A DNA stretch of 64,000 bases from Streptomyces sp. H27-H5 (GTDB lineage Bacteria; Actinomycetota; Actinomycetes; Streptomycetales; Streptomycetaceae). The stretch's first letter is position 1, and every line of letters starts with the position of its first letter. The position numbers were made by a program, and so were the translations under genes. Positions 17,390-25,933 of this stretch are shown in pieces. The notes beneath the pieces were generated by a model that saw only the letters and a list, made by a program, of their open reading frames with translations, was not told the DNA's origin and did no database searches. The DNA lies in the NCBI RefSeq assembly GCF_026627505.1, contig NZ_JAPNLK010000049.1, positions 1 to 64,000 of the forward strand. Direction: 5' to 3'.

Positions 17390-17428
17390 GGCCCCCCGCG
17401 CCGGGTCGGAACTCCGGTGCGGGGGGCC
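17390..17428 (-). terminator. terminator of the amino acid permease gene
   Basis: GGCCCCCCGC (17390-17399) pairs with GCGGGGGGCC (17419-17428) just beyond the stop of the leftward permease gene. Confidence 0.6.
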
Positions 17429-17448
17429 TCGCGGGCGGGTCGGGCGGG

Positions 17449-18888
17449 TCAGCGGCGGGCGGCGGCGATCTCCGCCACGCGGCGGCGGACCAGGAACCAG
17501 CCGCCGACCAGGGCCGCGCCGATGACGGGCACGAACATGACCGTGGTGCGGCCCACGCCGCCGTCGGACCACATCAGGACCAGGACGGTGACGAGGAAGA
17601 CCAGGGTGACGATCTGGGTGTAGGGGGCCCAGGGCAGTCGGTAGGCGGGGCGCTCCACGCGGCCCTGCCGGGCGCGGCGCCAGAAGTGCAGCGAGCAGAG
17701 CATGACCATGGCCCAGGTGCCCAGGATGCCGAGCGAGGCGAAGTTCAGGACGATCTCGAAGGCGTCCTTGGGCATGAAGTAGTTCAGACCGACGCCCGCG
17801 ACGCCGAAGGCCGCGGTGAACAGCACGCCGCCGTAGGGGACCTTGCCCTTGTTCATGACGCCGGTGAACTTCGGCGCGGAGCCGGACATCGCCATCGAGC
17901 GCAGGATCCGTCCGGTGGAGTAGAGGCCGGAGTTCAGGCTGGAGAGGGCAGCGGTGAGCACGACCAGGTTCATGATGCCCGCGGCGCCGGGGATGCCGAG
18001 CTTGTCGAAGACCGTGACGAAGGGGCTCTGGCCCTCGGAGTACGAGGTGTAGGGGAGCAGCAGGGCGAGCAGGACGACCGAGCCGACGTAGAAGATGCCC
18101 ACGCGCCACATGATCGAGTTGATCGCCTTCGGCATGATCTTCTCGGGGTTCTCGGTCTCGCCGGCGGCGACGCCGCACAGCTCGACGGAGGCGTACGCGA
18201 AGACGACGCCCTGGATCACCAGGAGCATCGGGAGCATGCCGACGGGGAAGAGGCCGCCGTTGTCGGTGATGGAGGACAGGCCCGGGGTGTGCCCGTCGAT
18301 CTCGTGGCTGGTGGCGACGAGGTAGATGCCGACGAGCAGGAAGATCGTCAGGGCGGCGACCTTGACCAGGGAGAACCAGAACTCCATCTCGCCGAAGTAC
18401 TTCACCGAGATCAGGTTCGCGGTGAGGACGACGGCGAGGGCGACGAAGGCGAGGACCCACTGGGGGACGTCGGTGAACATCGCCCAGAAGTGCGCGTAGG
18501 TCGCGGCGGCGGTGATGTCCGCGACGGTGGTCGTGGACCAGTTGAGGAAGTAGAGCCAGCCCGCGGTGTAGGCGCCCTTCTCCCCCATGAACTCGCGCGC
18601 GTACGAGACGAACGCGCCGGAGGAGGGGCGGTACAGGACGAGCTCGCCGAGGGCGCGCACCACGAAGAAGGCGAAGACGCCGCACACCGCGTAGGCGATC
18701 GCGAGGGAGGGGCCGGCGCCGGCGAGCCGGCCACCCGCACCGAGGAACAGGCCGGTGCCTATCGCCCCGCCGATGGCGATCATGTTGATGTGGCGGGACT
18801 TGAGGTCCTTGCTGTAGCCCTCGTCACCGGCGTCGACATGCGGGGAGGGCGCCGTGGCGGGAGCCTCGGCCAAGGTGCGGTCACTCAT
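17449..18888 (-). CDS. amino acid permease (APC superfamily)
   Basis: A 479-residue permease with 12 predicted membrane helices. The first carries the amino acid permease signature INMIAIGGAIGTGLFLGAGG, followed by AYAVCGVFAFFVVRALGEL and a helix-3 region with SSGAFVSYAREFMG. This places it with the AnsP/CycA/GABA-permease group of proton-coupled amino acid importers. The substrate is not determinable. It is separated from the second permease gene by about 220 bases that include a hairpin. Confidence 0.9.
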   Translation of the reverse strand: MSDRTLAEAPATAPSPHVDAGDEGYSKDLKSRHINMIAIGGAIGTGLFLGAGGRLAGAGPSLAIAYAVCGVFAFFVVRALGELVLYRPSSGAFVSYAREFMGEKGAYTAGWLYFLNWSTTTVADITAAATYAHFWAMFTDVPQWVLAFVALAVVLTANLISVKYFGEMEFWFSLVKVAALTIFLLVGIYLVATSHEIDGHTPGLSSITDNGGLFPVGMLPMLLVIQGVVFAYASVELCGVAAGETENPEKIMPKAINSIMWRVGIFYVGSVVLLALLLPYTSYSEGQSPFVTVFDKLGIPGAAGIMNLVVLTAALSSLNSGLYSTGRILRSMAMSGSAPKFTGVMNKGKVPYGGVLFTAAFGVAGVGLNYFMPKDAFEIVLNFASLGILGTWAMVMLCSLHFWRRARQGRVERPAYRLPWAPYTQIVTLVFLVTVLVLMWSDGGVGRTTVMFVPVIGAALVGGWFLVRRRVAEIAAARR

Positions 18889-19038
18889 GTACTGACTTCG
18901 CCTTCGTGGGTGGGACAGGCAGGTCAGAACCGCCGCGCGGGAACGTTCTGTGGTGTCTCCGGCGCCGCGGTCCGTGTGTGGTCGCCCCAGGAGACCATGA
19001 GGCTCCGCTACCCACCAAAACCCGGTCCATGTGCGCGG

Positions 19039-19080
19039 AAGCCCCCGACGACCTTGGAAAGGGGTGTCGGGGGCTTCTTT
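19039..19080. terminator. intrinsic-type terminator between two permease genes
   Basis: AAGCCCCCGAC and GTCGGGGGCTT form an 11-bp stem followed by CTTT on the + strand. It lies beyond the stop of the leftward 514-residue permease, which it probably terminates. Confidence 0.6.
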
Positions 19081-19105
19081 GGAGCTGGAATGCGTGGCGG
19101 CGAGG

Positions 19106-20650
19106 TCAGTCCCCCGGGGTGGGGTCCGCGGCCTGGTCGAGCCGGAAGGCCTCGTTGCCGAGACCGATCCGGGCGTGCGCGTCGGGGCGGCGGGACTTGA
19201 GCGCCAGCCCGTGGACGAGGCCGCCGGCGGCGGCCAGTCCGATGATGCCGGGCAGTACCCAGCTGAGCACGGAGCCGTCCTCGGCGCCGACGAGGACGGC
19301 GAAGTCCTTGACGGTGTAGACGGCGATGAACAGGAGTGCCAGACCGGCCGCGCCGGCCGCGACGAGCCGCCAGACCTGGGCGCCGGCGGTGCCGCGGCGG
19401 ACGAAGAAGGCGATCACGGCGAAGGAGGCCGTGGCCATGAGGAGCGTCACACCGAGGGCGCCCACGCTGCCCATCCAGGTGAACAGGTGCAGCACGGGGG
19501 CCGTGGGGTCGCCGGCCGGGCCGTCGTCGGTGACGGCGAAGGCGAGGACCACGATCGCGGCGATGGCGGTCTGCAGCAGCGAGCCGGTGCCGGGGGCGCC
19601 GGTGCCGGCGTTGGTACGGCCGAAGGCGGCCGGGAGGAGGCCCTCGCGGCCCATGGCGAAGGCGTAGCGGGCGACCACGTTGTGGAAGCTGAGCATCGCC
19701 GCGAACATGCCGGTCACGAAGAGGACGTGCAGGACGTCGGTGAAGCCGGCGCCCAGGCGGCTCTCGGTGAGCGCGAAGAGCAGGCCGGGGCCGGCGTCGG
19801 CGGCGGTCTTGACGACGTCGGCGGGTCCGGTGGCGACGGTGAGCGCCCACGCGCTGAAGGCGAAGAACAGGGCGACGAAGCCGACGGCGAGGAACATGAC
19901 CCGGGAGACGACGATGTGCGGCTTGCTGGTCTCCTCGGCGTAGACCGGGGACTGCTCGAAGCCGACGAAGGCGGCGATGCAGAAGCACAGGGCGGTGCCG
20001 AGGCCGGCGCCCGTGAGGGTCTCGGGGTTGAAGGCGTGCAGCGAGAGGCCTTCGGGGCCGGGCTTGCCGAGGGCGGCGACGTCGAAGACGACGACGAGCG
20101 CGCATTCGATGAGGAGCAGGACGCCGAGCACCTTGGCGTTGAGGTCGATCTTGAGCCAGCCGAGCGCGCCGGTGGCCGCGACCGCGATCAGGGCCGGTAT
20201 CCACCAGGCGAGTTCGACGTCGAGGTAGGTGGCGAAGAGGCCGGAGATCTCGAAGCCGAGGATGCCGAAGACGCCGACCTGCATGGCGCTGTAGGCGATG
20301 AGGGCGACGAAGGAGGCGGAGGCGCCGGCGGTGGGGCCGAGGCCGCGCGCGATGTAGGCGTAGAAGGCGCCGGCGTTGTGGACGTGCCGGCTCATCTCGG
20401 CGTAGCCGATGCTGAACAGCGCGAGGACCGCGCCGAGCACGACGAACAGCAGCGGCTGACCGACGATCCCCATGACGCCGAAGATGGTCGGCATGACACC
20501 GGCGACCACCATCAGGGGGGCGCTGGCGGCGAGTACGGAGAGCAGCAGCCCGGCGGTGCCGAGGCGGCCGGCGCGCAGGGCCCGGTCCTGGCCCTTGTAC
20601 GTGCGTATCTCGGCGGGGTCGGTGAGCGTGGCGGATCTGCCCGTCGCCAT
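19106..20650 (-). CDS. APC family permease
   Basis: A 514-residue transporter with about 12-14 hydrophobic segments. It begins RLGTAGLLLSVLAASAPLMV, with SIGYAEMSRHVHNAGAFYAY in helix 3 and FVGFEQSPVYAEE around helix 6, the typical unwound-helix region of APC transporters. This subgroup is annotated only as amino acid permease; the substrate is unknown. The ATG at 20650 is selected because the much longer open frame upstream is shadow of the next gene. The TPR-like gene ends 39 bases upstream in the same direction. Confidence 0.88.
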   Translation of the reverse strand: MATGRSATLTDPAEIRTYKGQDRALRAGRLGTAGLLLSVLAASAPLMVVAGVMPTIFGVMGIVGQPLLFVVLGAVLALFSIGYAEMSRHVHNAGAFYAYIARGLGPTAGASASFVALIAYSAMQVGVFGILGFEISGLFATYLDVELAWWIPALIAVAATGALGWLKIDLNAKVLGVLLLIECALVVVFDVAALGKPGPEGLSLHAFNPETLTGAGLGTALCFCIAAFVGFEQSPVYAEETSKPHIVVSRVMFLAVGFVALFFAFSAWALTVATGPADVVKTAADAGPGLLFALTESRLGAGFTDVLHVLFVTGMFAAMLSFHNVVARYAFAMGREGLLPAAFGRTNAGTGAPGTGSLLQTAIAAIVVLAFAVTDDGPAGDPTAPVLHLFTWMGSVGALGVTLLMATASFAVIAFFVRRGTAGAQVWRLVAAGAAGLALLFIAVYTVKDFAVLVGAEDGSVLSWVLPGIIGLAAAGGLVHGLALKSRRPDAHARIGLGNEAFRLDQAADPTPGD

Positions 20651-20688
20651 GGTGGCGTCCTTTCGGGGAGGGGACTGGGGGTGTCCTG

Positions 20689-21627
20689 CTAAGCGGTGCC
20701 CAGCGCCGCACTGCGCGCGGCGAGGAACGCCTTGTGCGGATCGAGGTCCGGATACGACCAGGGCGCGGGGGTGGCGTGGCGGCCGATCCGGTGGAAGAGG
20801 GCGGCGGCCTCGGCGGAGCGTCCCTCGGAGAGCTTGGCGTGGGCGAGGTAGTTGAGGTCCACCCGGTTGCGGGGGTGGTCGTCCCGTTCCCATTCGAGCC
20901 ACCAGTCGAAGGCGGAGCGCAGTACCTGGCGGGCGCGGCGGCCGGACCAGTGGGAGACGGCCCCGCCGGGTCCGCCCGTGGCGGCGAGCACCCGGTAGCG
21001 CTCCGCGTGGGCGATGACGGGGAGCACGGCGAGCGGGGAGTCGGCCGGGGACTCCTCGGCCGCCCAGGCGGCGAAGTCGTAGACCTCGTGGAGCGGGTCG
21101 AGGCCGCCGTCGGGCGTGCGCTCGGCCAGCTTGGCGACCATCAGGTGGTGGGCGTGGTGGTGCTCCCGGTGGCGGGCCCGGACCTGGTCGAAATGGCGGC
21201 TGAACTCCTCCTCGGTGCCGAAGGCACGGGTGAGCAGGAGCAGGGCGAGCCAGGGGGTGGGGTCGGCGGGGAGCAGCGCGGCCGCGCGTCGGCAGGCCTC
21301 CTCCGCCGCCTCGGGTGTGCCCTTGCGGCGCAGGGCGGTGAAGACGGTGGCGCAGGCGAGGAGGGTGGCCGCGTCCGCGCTGTGGGGTTCGGCGAGCAGC
21401 CATTCGCGGGCCCAGGCGGTGGCGGCCGGGGTCTCGGCGAGGACGACGACGCGGTGGCCCCGACGGTCCCAGTCGTCGGCGGTGCCGACGAGGAGGGTGC
21501 GTGCCTTGGCCCATCGACCCTGACTGAACTGGCTGCGGACGTCGACGAGTTCCGTGTCGCACAGGGCGGGGTCGAAGAGCTGGGCGTCCCTTTTGCGGGC
21601 GCGGCCGAGGGGCGGCGGAGGGGGCAT
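20689..21627 (-). CDS. conserved hypothetical protein, TPR-like helical repeats
   Basis: A 312-residue Ala/Arg/His-rich protein without signal peptide. Paired helices such as GTPEAAEEACRRAAALLPAD and the final YLAHAKLSEGRSAEAAALFH segment suggest tetratricopeptide-like repeats, usually protein-binding scaffolds. I do not recognise a named family. The start ATG at 21627 follows a GGAGG at some distance, and the open frame further upstream has non-coding composition. Confidence 0.65.
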   Translation of the reverse strand: MPPPPPLGRARKRDAQLFDPALCDTELVDVRSQFSQGRWAKARTLLVGTADDWDRRGHRVVVLAETPAATAWAREWLLAEPHSADAATLLACATVFTALRRKGTPEAAEEACRRAAALLPADPTPWLALLLLTRAFGTEEEFSRHFDQVRARHREHHHAHHLMVAKLAERTPDGGLDPLHEVYDFAAWAAEESPADSPLAVLPVIAHAERYRVLAATGGPGGAVSHWSGRRARQVLRSAFDWWLEWERDDHPRNRVDLNYLAHAKLSEGRSAEAAALFHRIGRHATPAPWSYPDLDPHKAFLAARSAALGTA

Positions 21628-21836
21628 CCGCGGGTTCCCTCCAGGACACGGGAGCGGGTGGGTGAGGGGATCGGGCCGGTGTGTTGCCGGATGATCACGC
21701 ACAGCAAAGCGGTACGCACTGCTCCGCGTCAAGGTCCGGTCCAGGGGGTGGCGGGTTTCAACTGGTTTGACGGTGCGTGGAGTTGAGGGGGAATTCCCTT
21801 TCGTGGGTCGGCGGCGCCGTGCATAGGGTGGGACGC

Positions 21837-22268
21837 ATGACGACGTACGACGATCTCCCTCCGTGCCTCCTGGGCTTCCCGGGGCCGCTGCGGGACGCCT
21901 TGGTGGCCGCGGTGCTCAGCGGGGCGAAGACCGCGACCACGGGGCTGCTGCCCGAGTACGAGGCCGAGGGCGCGCCCTTGCCGGCGCCGGGCGACCGCTC
22001 GGTGTTGGTGGATTCGCTGGAGCGCCCGGTCGCGTTGGTGGAGGTGACCGGGGTGCGGGTGGTGGCGCTCGCCGAGGTGGACCTGGCGCACGCGCTGGAC
22101 GAGGGCGAGGGGTATGCGACGGTGGCCGAATGGCGCTCCTCGCACGAGGGGTTCTGGCACAGCGCGCCGATCCGGGAGGCGATCGGCGACCCGGGGTTCA
22201 CGGTGGACGACGACACCCGGGTGGTGCTGGAGCGGTTCCGGGTGCTGGAGTTGTTGCCTTCCACCTAG
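21837..22268 (+). CDS. ASCH domain protein
   Basis: This 143-residue protein matches the ASCH fold (a PUA-like RNA-binding beta barrel). It has the characteristic ALVAAVLSGAKTATTGLLPEY near the start, a central VALVEVTGVRVVALAEV strand pair, and the HEGFWH segment near residue 100. Some relatives are RNA-binding regulators or amidohydrolases acting on N4-acetylcytidine; which applies here is not known. The ATG at 21837 begins MTTYDDLPPC. Confidence 0.85.
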   Translation: MTTYDDLPPCLLGFPGPLRDALVAAVLSGAKTATTGLLPEYEAEGAPLPAPGDRSVLVDSLERPVALVEVTGVRVVALAEVDLAHALDEGEGYATVAEWRSSHEGFWHSAPIREAIGDPGFTVDDDTRVVLERFRVLELLPST

Positions 22269-22308
22269 TGCTGTCGTCGAAGTGGCCCCTGTCGTACCTT
22301 CCCGGGTG

Positions 22309-22342
22309 CGTCGGGCGGGCCGGCCGACCGGACCGCCCGACG
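22309..22342. terminator. bidirectional terminator hairpin
   Basis: CGTCGGGCGG and CCGCCCGACG form a 10-bp stem with an internally paired loop, between the convergent ASCH and FAD-dehydrogenase genes. Confidence 0.65.
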
Positions 22343-22360
22343 GTGTGCCTCGCCGCCCGG

Positions 22361-24016
22361 TCAGCTCACCGCCTTGGCGGCGGCGCGGCCCGCCGCGCGG
22401 CCGGAGAAGATGCAGCCGCCGAGGAAGGTGCCCTCCAGGGCGCGGTAGCCGTGTACCCCGCCGCCGCCGAACCCGGCGGCCTCGCCGGCCGCGTACACGC
22501 CGGGGAGCGGATCGCCGGAGGCGCCCAGGACGCGGGAGGAGAGGTCGGTCTCCAGGCCTCCGAGGGACTTGCGGGTCAGGATGGAGAGCCGGACGGCGAC
22601 CAGCGGGCCCGCCTCGGGGTCCAGGATCCGGTGCGGGGCGGCGGTGCGGATCAGCTTGTCGCCGAGGTACCTGCGCGCCCCGTGGAGGGACATCACCTGG
22701 AGGTCCTTGGTGAACGGGTTGAGGATCTCGCGGTCCCGGGCCACGACCTCGCGGCGCACGGTGGCCTCGTCGAGCAGGTCCTCCCCGGTCACGGCGTTCA
22801 TGCCGCGCACCAGGGCGGCCAGGTCGCGCTCGACCACGAAGTCGGCGCCGTTGTCCATGAAGGCCTTGACCGGGCCGGGCACGGCCTGTCGGGCGCGGTC
22901 GATGACCTGGCGGATCGATTTGCCGGTCAGGTCGGGGTTCTGTTCGGAGCCGGAGAGACCGAACTCCTTGCCGATGATCCGCTGATTGAGGACGAACCAG
23001 GTGTGGTCGTGCCCCGTCTTCATGATGTGGTCGAGGGTGCCGAGCGTGTCGAAGCCCGGGAAGAGCGGCACGGGCAGCCGCCGGCCCGTCGCGTCCAGCC
23101 ACAGCGAGGACGGGCCGGGCAGGATGCGGATGCCGTGCTTGTTCCAGATGGGGTCCCAGTTCTGGATGCCCTCGGTGTAGTGCCACATCCGGTCCTTGTT
23201 GATGTGGCGGGCGCCCGCGTCCTCGGCGATGCCGAGCATCAGGCCGTCCACGTGCGCCGGCACCCCGGACAGCAGCCGCTCGGGAGGAGTGCCGAGGCGG
23301 GCCGGCCACTGCTTGCGCACGAGGTCGTGGTTGCCGCCGATCCCGCCGCTGGTGACGATGACCGCCTGGGCCCGCAGGGAGAACGCGCCGACGCTCTCAC
23401 GGCCGCTCGCGGCGCCCCGTACGGCGTCGGAGGGTTCCAGGATCTCCCCCGTGACGGTGTCCAGGACGCCGCCGGTGCGGGAGAGCCCGGTGACCTTGTG
23501 GCGGAACGCCAACCGGACCAGGCCGCGGGCAACGCCGGCGCGGACCCGCCGCTCGAAGGGCTCGACCAGGCCGGGGCCGGTGCCCCAGGTGATGTGGAAG
23601 CGGGGGACGGAGTTGCCGTGGCCGTTGGCGTCGTAGCCGCCGCGTTCCGCCCAGCCGACGACGGGGAAGAAGCGGACCCCCTGGGCGTGCAGCCAGGGCC
23701 GCTTCTCGCCGGCCGCGAAGTCGACGTAGGCCTCGGCCCAGCGGCGCGGCCAGGCGTCCTCCTCCCGGTCGAAGCAGGCCGTGCCGTGCCAGTCCTGGAG
23801 GGCGAGGTCGCGGTGGTCCTTGATCCGCATCCGGCGCTGTTCGGGCGAGTCGACGAAGAAGAGGCCGCCGAAGGACCAGTGCGCCTGACCCCCGATGGAC
23901 TGCTCCGGCTCCTGGTCCAGCAGGATGACCTTGCGGCCCGCGTCGACGAGCTCGGCGGTGGCGACGAGGCCCGCGAGCCCCGCTCCGATCACGATCACGT
24001 CTGCGTCGTACGTCAT
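22361..24016 (-). CDS. FAD-binding dehydrogenase (fumarate reductase/KstD-like flavoprotein)
   Basis: A 551-residue flavoprotein. The N-terminal dinucleotide fold is ADVIVIGAGLAGLVATAELV, with the usual Glu/Asp at the end of the second strand in ILLDQEP. SIGGQAHWSFGG follows, and the C-terminal FAD segment is GGGVHGYRALEGTFLGGCI. The architecture is that of the FAD_binding_2 family (fumarate reductase and 3-ketosteroid dehydrogenase relatives), and the standard annotation is FAD-binding dehydrogenase. Substrate unknown. A plausible sigma70-type promoter lies upstream, and the gene diverges from the Nudix gene. Confidence 0.88.
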   Translation of the reverse strand: MTYDADVIVIGAGLAGLVATAELVDAGRKVILLDQEPEQSIGGQAHWSFGGLFFVDSPEQRRMRIKDHRDLALQDWHGTACFDREEDAWPRRWAEAYVDFAAGEKRPWLHAQGVRFFPVVGWAERGGYDANGHGNSVPRFHITWGTGPGLVEPFERRVRAGVARGLVRLAFRHKVTGLSRTGGVLDTVTGEILEPSDAVRGAASGRESVGAFSLRAQAVIVTSGGIGGNHDLVRKQWPARLGTPPERLLSGVPAHVDGLMLGIAEDAGARHINKDRMWHYTEGIQNWDPIWNKHGIRILPGPSSLWLDATGRRLPVPLFPGFDTLGTLDHIMKTGHDHTWFVLNQRIIGKEFGLSGSEQNPDLTGKSIRQVIDRARQAVPGPVKAFMDNGADFVVERDLAALVRGMNAVTGEDLLDEATVRREVVARDREILNPFTKDLQVMSLHGARRYLGDKLIRTAAPHRILDPEAGPLVAVRLSILTRKSLGGLETDLSSRVLGASGDPLPGVYAAGEAAGFGGGGVHGYRALEGTFLGGCIFSGRAAGRAAAKAVS

Positions 24017-24049
24017 GCGCTGCCCGTCCTCCGGTCGGTGGTGGGGCAG

Positions 24050-24079
24050 ATCCTTTGCTACGGAGCGGTAACCAGTCAA
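24050..24079 (-). promoter_or_regulatory. candidate promoter of the FAD-dehydrogenase gene
   Basis: On the minus strand TTGACT (24079-24074) and AAGGAT (24055-24050) are separated by 18 bases, close to the housekeeping sigma consensus, and lie 34 bases upstream of the start codon. Confidence 0.4.
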
Positions 24080-24100
24080 CAGCGAAGAGGGGACGAACCC

Positions 24101-24622
24101 GTGAGTGCCTCCGATGAAGTACTGGACGTGGTGGACCGGGACGACCGGGTGACGGGCAGTGCCCCGCGCGGGGAGGTGTACGCCCGGGGGCTCCTCCACC
24201 GGTGTGTGTTCGTGCAGGTCAGGGATGCTCGGGGGCGGATCTTCGTGCACCGCAGGACCGACTCGAAGCTGGTGTTCCCCTCACACCACGACATGTTCGT
24301 GGGCGGGGTGCTGGGCACCGGGGAGAGCTATCCGCACGCGGCGCTGCGGGAGGCCGGGGAGGAGTTGGGGGTGACCTCGTTGGCGCAGCCGACGCCGCTG
24401 TTCAAGTTCCTGTACGAGGGTCCGGGCGGGGCCTGGTGGTCGTACGTGCACGAGGTGCGCTGCGAGGCGCCGGTGCGGCCGCAGGAGTCGGAGGTGGCCT
24501 GGCACGCCTGGCTGTCCGAGGAGGAACTGGCGGAGCGGGTGGCGGACGGCGGGTGGTCGTGGGTGCCGGACGGACTGGAGGCGTACCGGCGGCTGCGCGC
24601 GCACCGGGAGTCCCGCCAGTAG
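24101..24622 (+). CDS. Nudix hydrolase
   Basis: A 173-residue protein with the full Nudix box GGVLGTGESYPHAALREAGE continuing ELGV at about residues 68-91, matching Gx5Ex7REUxEExGU. The N-terminal EVLDVVDRDDRVTGSAPRGEV and LLHRCVFVQV resemble the isopentenyl-diphosphate-isomerase-like Nudix subgroup. It should hydrolyse a nucleoside-diphosphate-linked compound in the cytosol. The GTG start follows GAAGAGGGGA. The DUF202 gene begins 9 bases downstream. Confidence 0.92.
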   Translation: MSASDEVLDVVDRDDRVTGSAPRGEVYARGLLHRCVFVQVRDARGRIFVHRRTDSKLVFPSHHDMFVGGVLGTGESYPHAALREAGEELGVTSLAQPTPLFKFLYEGPGGAWWSYVHEVRCEAPVRPQESEVAWHAWLSEEELAERVADGGWSWVPDGLEAYRRLRAHRESRQ

Positions 24623-24631
24623 ATTGATCAG

Positions 24632-25030
24632 GTGATCGACTTCGTCAAGGACGTGCGCCTCTGGTTCGCACCCGAGAGGCTGGGGGACGAGGGCGAGACC
24701 CCCGACTACCGATTCTCGCTCGCCAACGAGCGGACCTTCCTGGCCTGGATCCGCACCGCGCTGGCGCTGGTCGGCGGCGGGTTCGCGGTGGACCAGTTCC
24801 TGCCGGACCTGCGGTGGGGCGTACGGGTCGGGATGGCCCTCGCCCTCCTGGCGGTGGGCGCGGCCTGCGCCCTGCGGGCGGTGAACCACTGGGCGCGGTG
24901 CGAGCGGGCGATGCGGCGGGGCGAGGACCTGCCGCTGTCGCGGTTCCCGGTCGTGCTCAGTCTGGGGGTCGGTCTGGTGGCCGTGGTGATGATGGCGGTC
25001 GTGCTGTTGGGCTGGACGGCCCCGCGGTGA
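24632..25030 (+). CDS. DUF202 (YidH-like) membrane protein
   Basis: A 132-residue membrane protein. FSLANERTFLAWIRTALAL near residue 28 is the DUF202 signature, followed by three hydrophobic helices. Function unknown. GTG start. It is directly followed by a second, divergent DUF202 protein, with a 4-base overlap; the pairing of a YidH-like and a YidG-like protein is common. Confidence 0.88.
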   Translation: MIDFVKDVRLWFAPERLGDEGETPDYRFSLANERTFLAWIRTALALVGGGFAVDQFLPDLRWGVRVGMALALLAVGAACALRAVNHWARCERAMRRGEDLPLSRFPVVLSLGVGLVAVVMMAVVLLGWTAPR

Positions 25031-25356
25031 GCGGCCCGGGTCCGGGCCCGGCCGGGGGCCGCGACGCCGGGCTCCAGCCGGAGCGGACCCGGCTCGCGTG
25101 GCGGCGTACGACGCTGGCGTGCTCGGTGACGGCGGTCCTGGCGCTGCGCCAGGCGCTGCGCGGATCCGGGTCCCCGGTGGAGGTGGCCGGGGTGGCGATG
25201 ATCGTGCTGCTGTGGCTGGCGTTCCTGGGGGTGGCGCACCGAAGGATCCGGGCGCTGGCGGCGTACCGTCCGGCGCCGTTGGCGCCGCGCTCGGCGGTGG
25301 GGGCGGCGTTGTGCACGCTGGCGCTGGCGGCCTTCGCGGTGGCGGTGATCCTCTGA
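25027..25356 (+). CDS. second DUF202 membrane protein
   Basis: A 109-residue protein with LQPERTRLAWRRTTLACSVT, the alternative DUF202 signature, and three hydrophobic segments. Its GTG overlaps the TGA of the preceding DUF202 gene. The two probably form a heteromeric membrane complex; this is an inference from the conserved pairing. Confidence 0.85.
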   Translation: MSGPGPGPAGGRDAGLQPERTRLAWRRTTLACSVTAVLALRQALRGSGSPVEVAGVAMIVLLWLAFLGVAHRRIRALAAYRPAPLAPRSAVGAALCTLALAAFAVAVIL

Positions 25357-25461
25357 GCCGATGAAGGGATGATCCGCCTGGCGCGTTCCCGCTCGGACAC
25401 GCGAGGGAAACCAGCGGCACAAAAGGGGTGATCTCGGATGATTCGCACTAGCCTCGGCGCC

Positions 25462-25758
25462 ATGACGACCCTGCACCACGAGCACCCCACGCACGCGCAC
25501 GCGCACGGCCCCGGCTGCGGTCACACCGAGGTCGAGCACGGCGATCACGTCGACTACGCGCATGACGGCCATCTGCACCGGGAGCACTCCGGCCACTGGG
25601 ACGAGTGCGAGACGGACGAGCACACCACCCACGAGGGCCACCCGCACGCGCACGGCGCGGACTGCGGCCACCAGAGCGTCCGACACGGCAATCACGTCGA
25701 CTACCTGCACGACGGGCACCGGCACGCCGAGCACGACGGCCACTACGACGACCACTGA
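25462..25758 (+). CDS. His-rich small protein, probable metal chelator
   Basis: A 98-residue hydrophilic protein with about 27 His, many Asp/Glu and a few Cys. It has an internal duplication: each half contains HAHG-x-C-G-H, then HGDHVDY or HGNHVDY, then HDGHxHxEH. This composition suggests binding of zinc, nickel or copper in the cytosol, with no export signal. An in-frame ATG at 25438 would add eight residues. The start used here gives MTTLHHEHP, but no clear ribosome site precedes either. Confidence 0.75.
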   Translation: MTTLHHEHPTHAHAHGPGCGHTEVEHGDHVDYAHDGHLHREHSGHWDECETDEHTTHEGHPHAHGADCGHQSVRHGNHVDYLHDGHRHAEHDGHYDDH

Positions 25759-25807
25759 CCGACGCGTTCCCCGGCCCGCCTCCCCGGGCCGTCCCGCCGG
25801 TCCGCCC

Positions 25808-25835
25808 GCCCCCGACCCGAGTCCCGGTCGGGGGC
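25808..25835. terminator. terminator hairpin after the His-rich gene
   Basis: GCCCCCGACC pairs with GGTCGGGGGC across an 8-base loop, about 50 bases after the stop codon. Confidence 0.6.
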
Positions 25836-25933
25836 GGGGTCCGTCGCCGCTCCCCCTCACCCCGCCCTCCCCGCGCTCCGTCACGGCCGGCAGGATGCCC
25901 ACGGCCCGTCAACGCGACCCGGGGAGCACGCAG

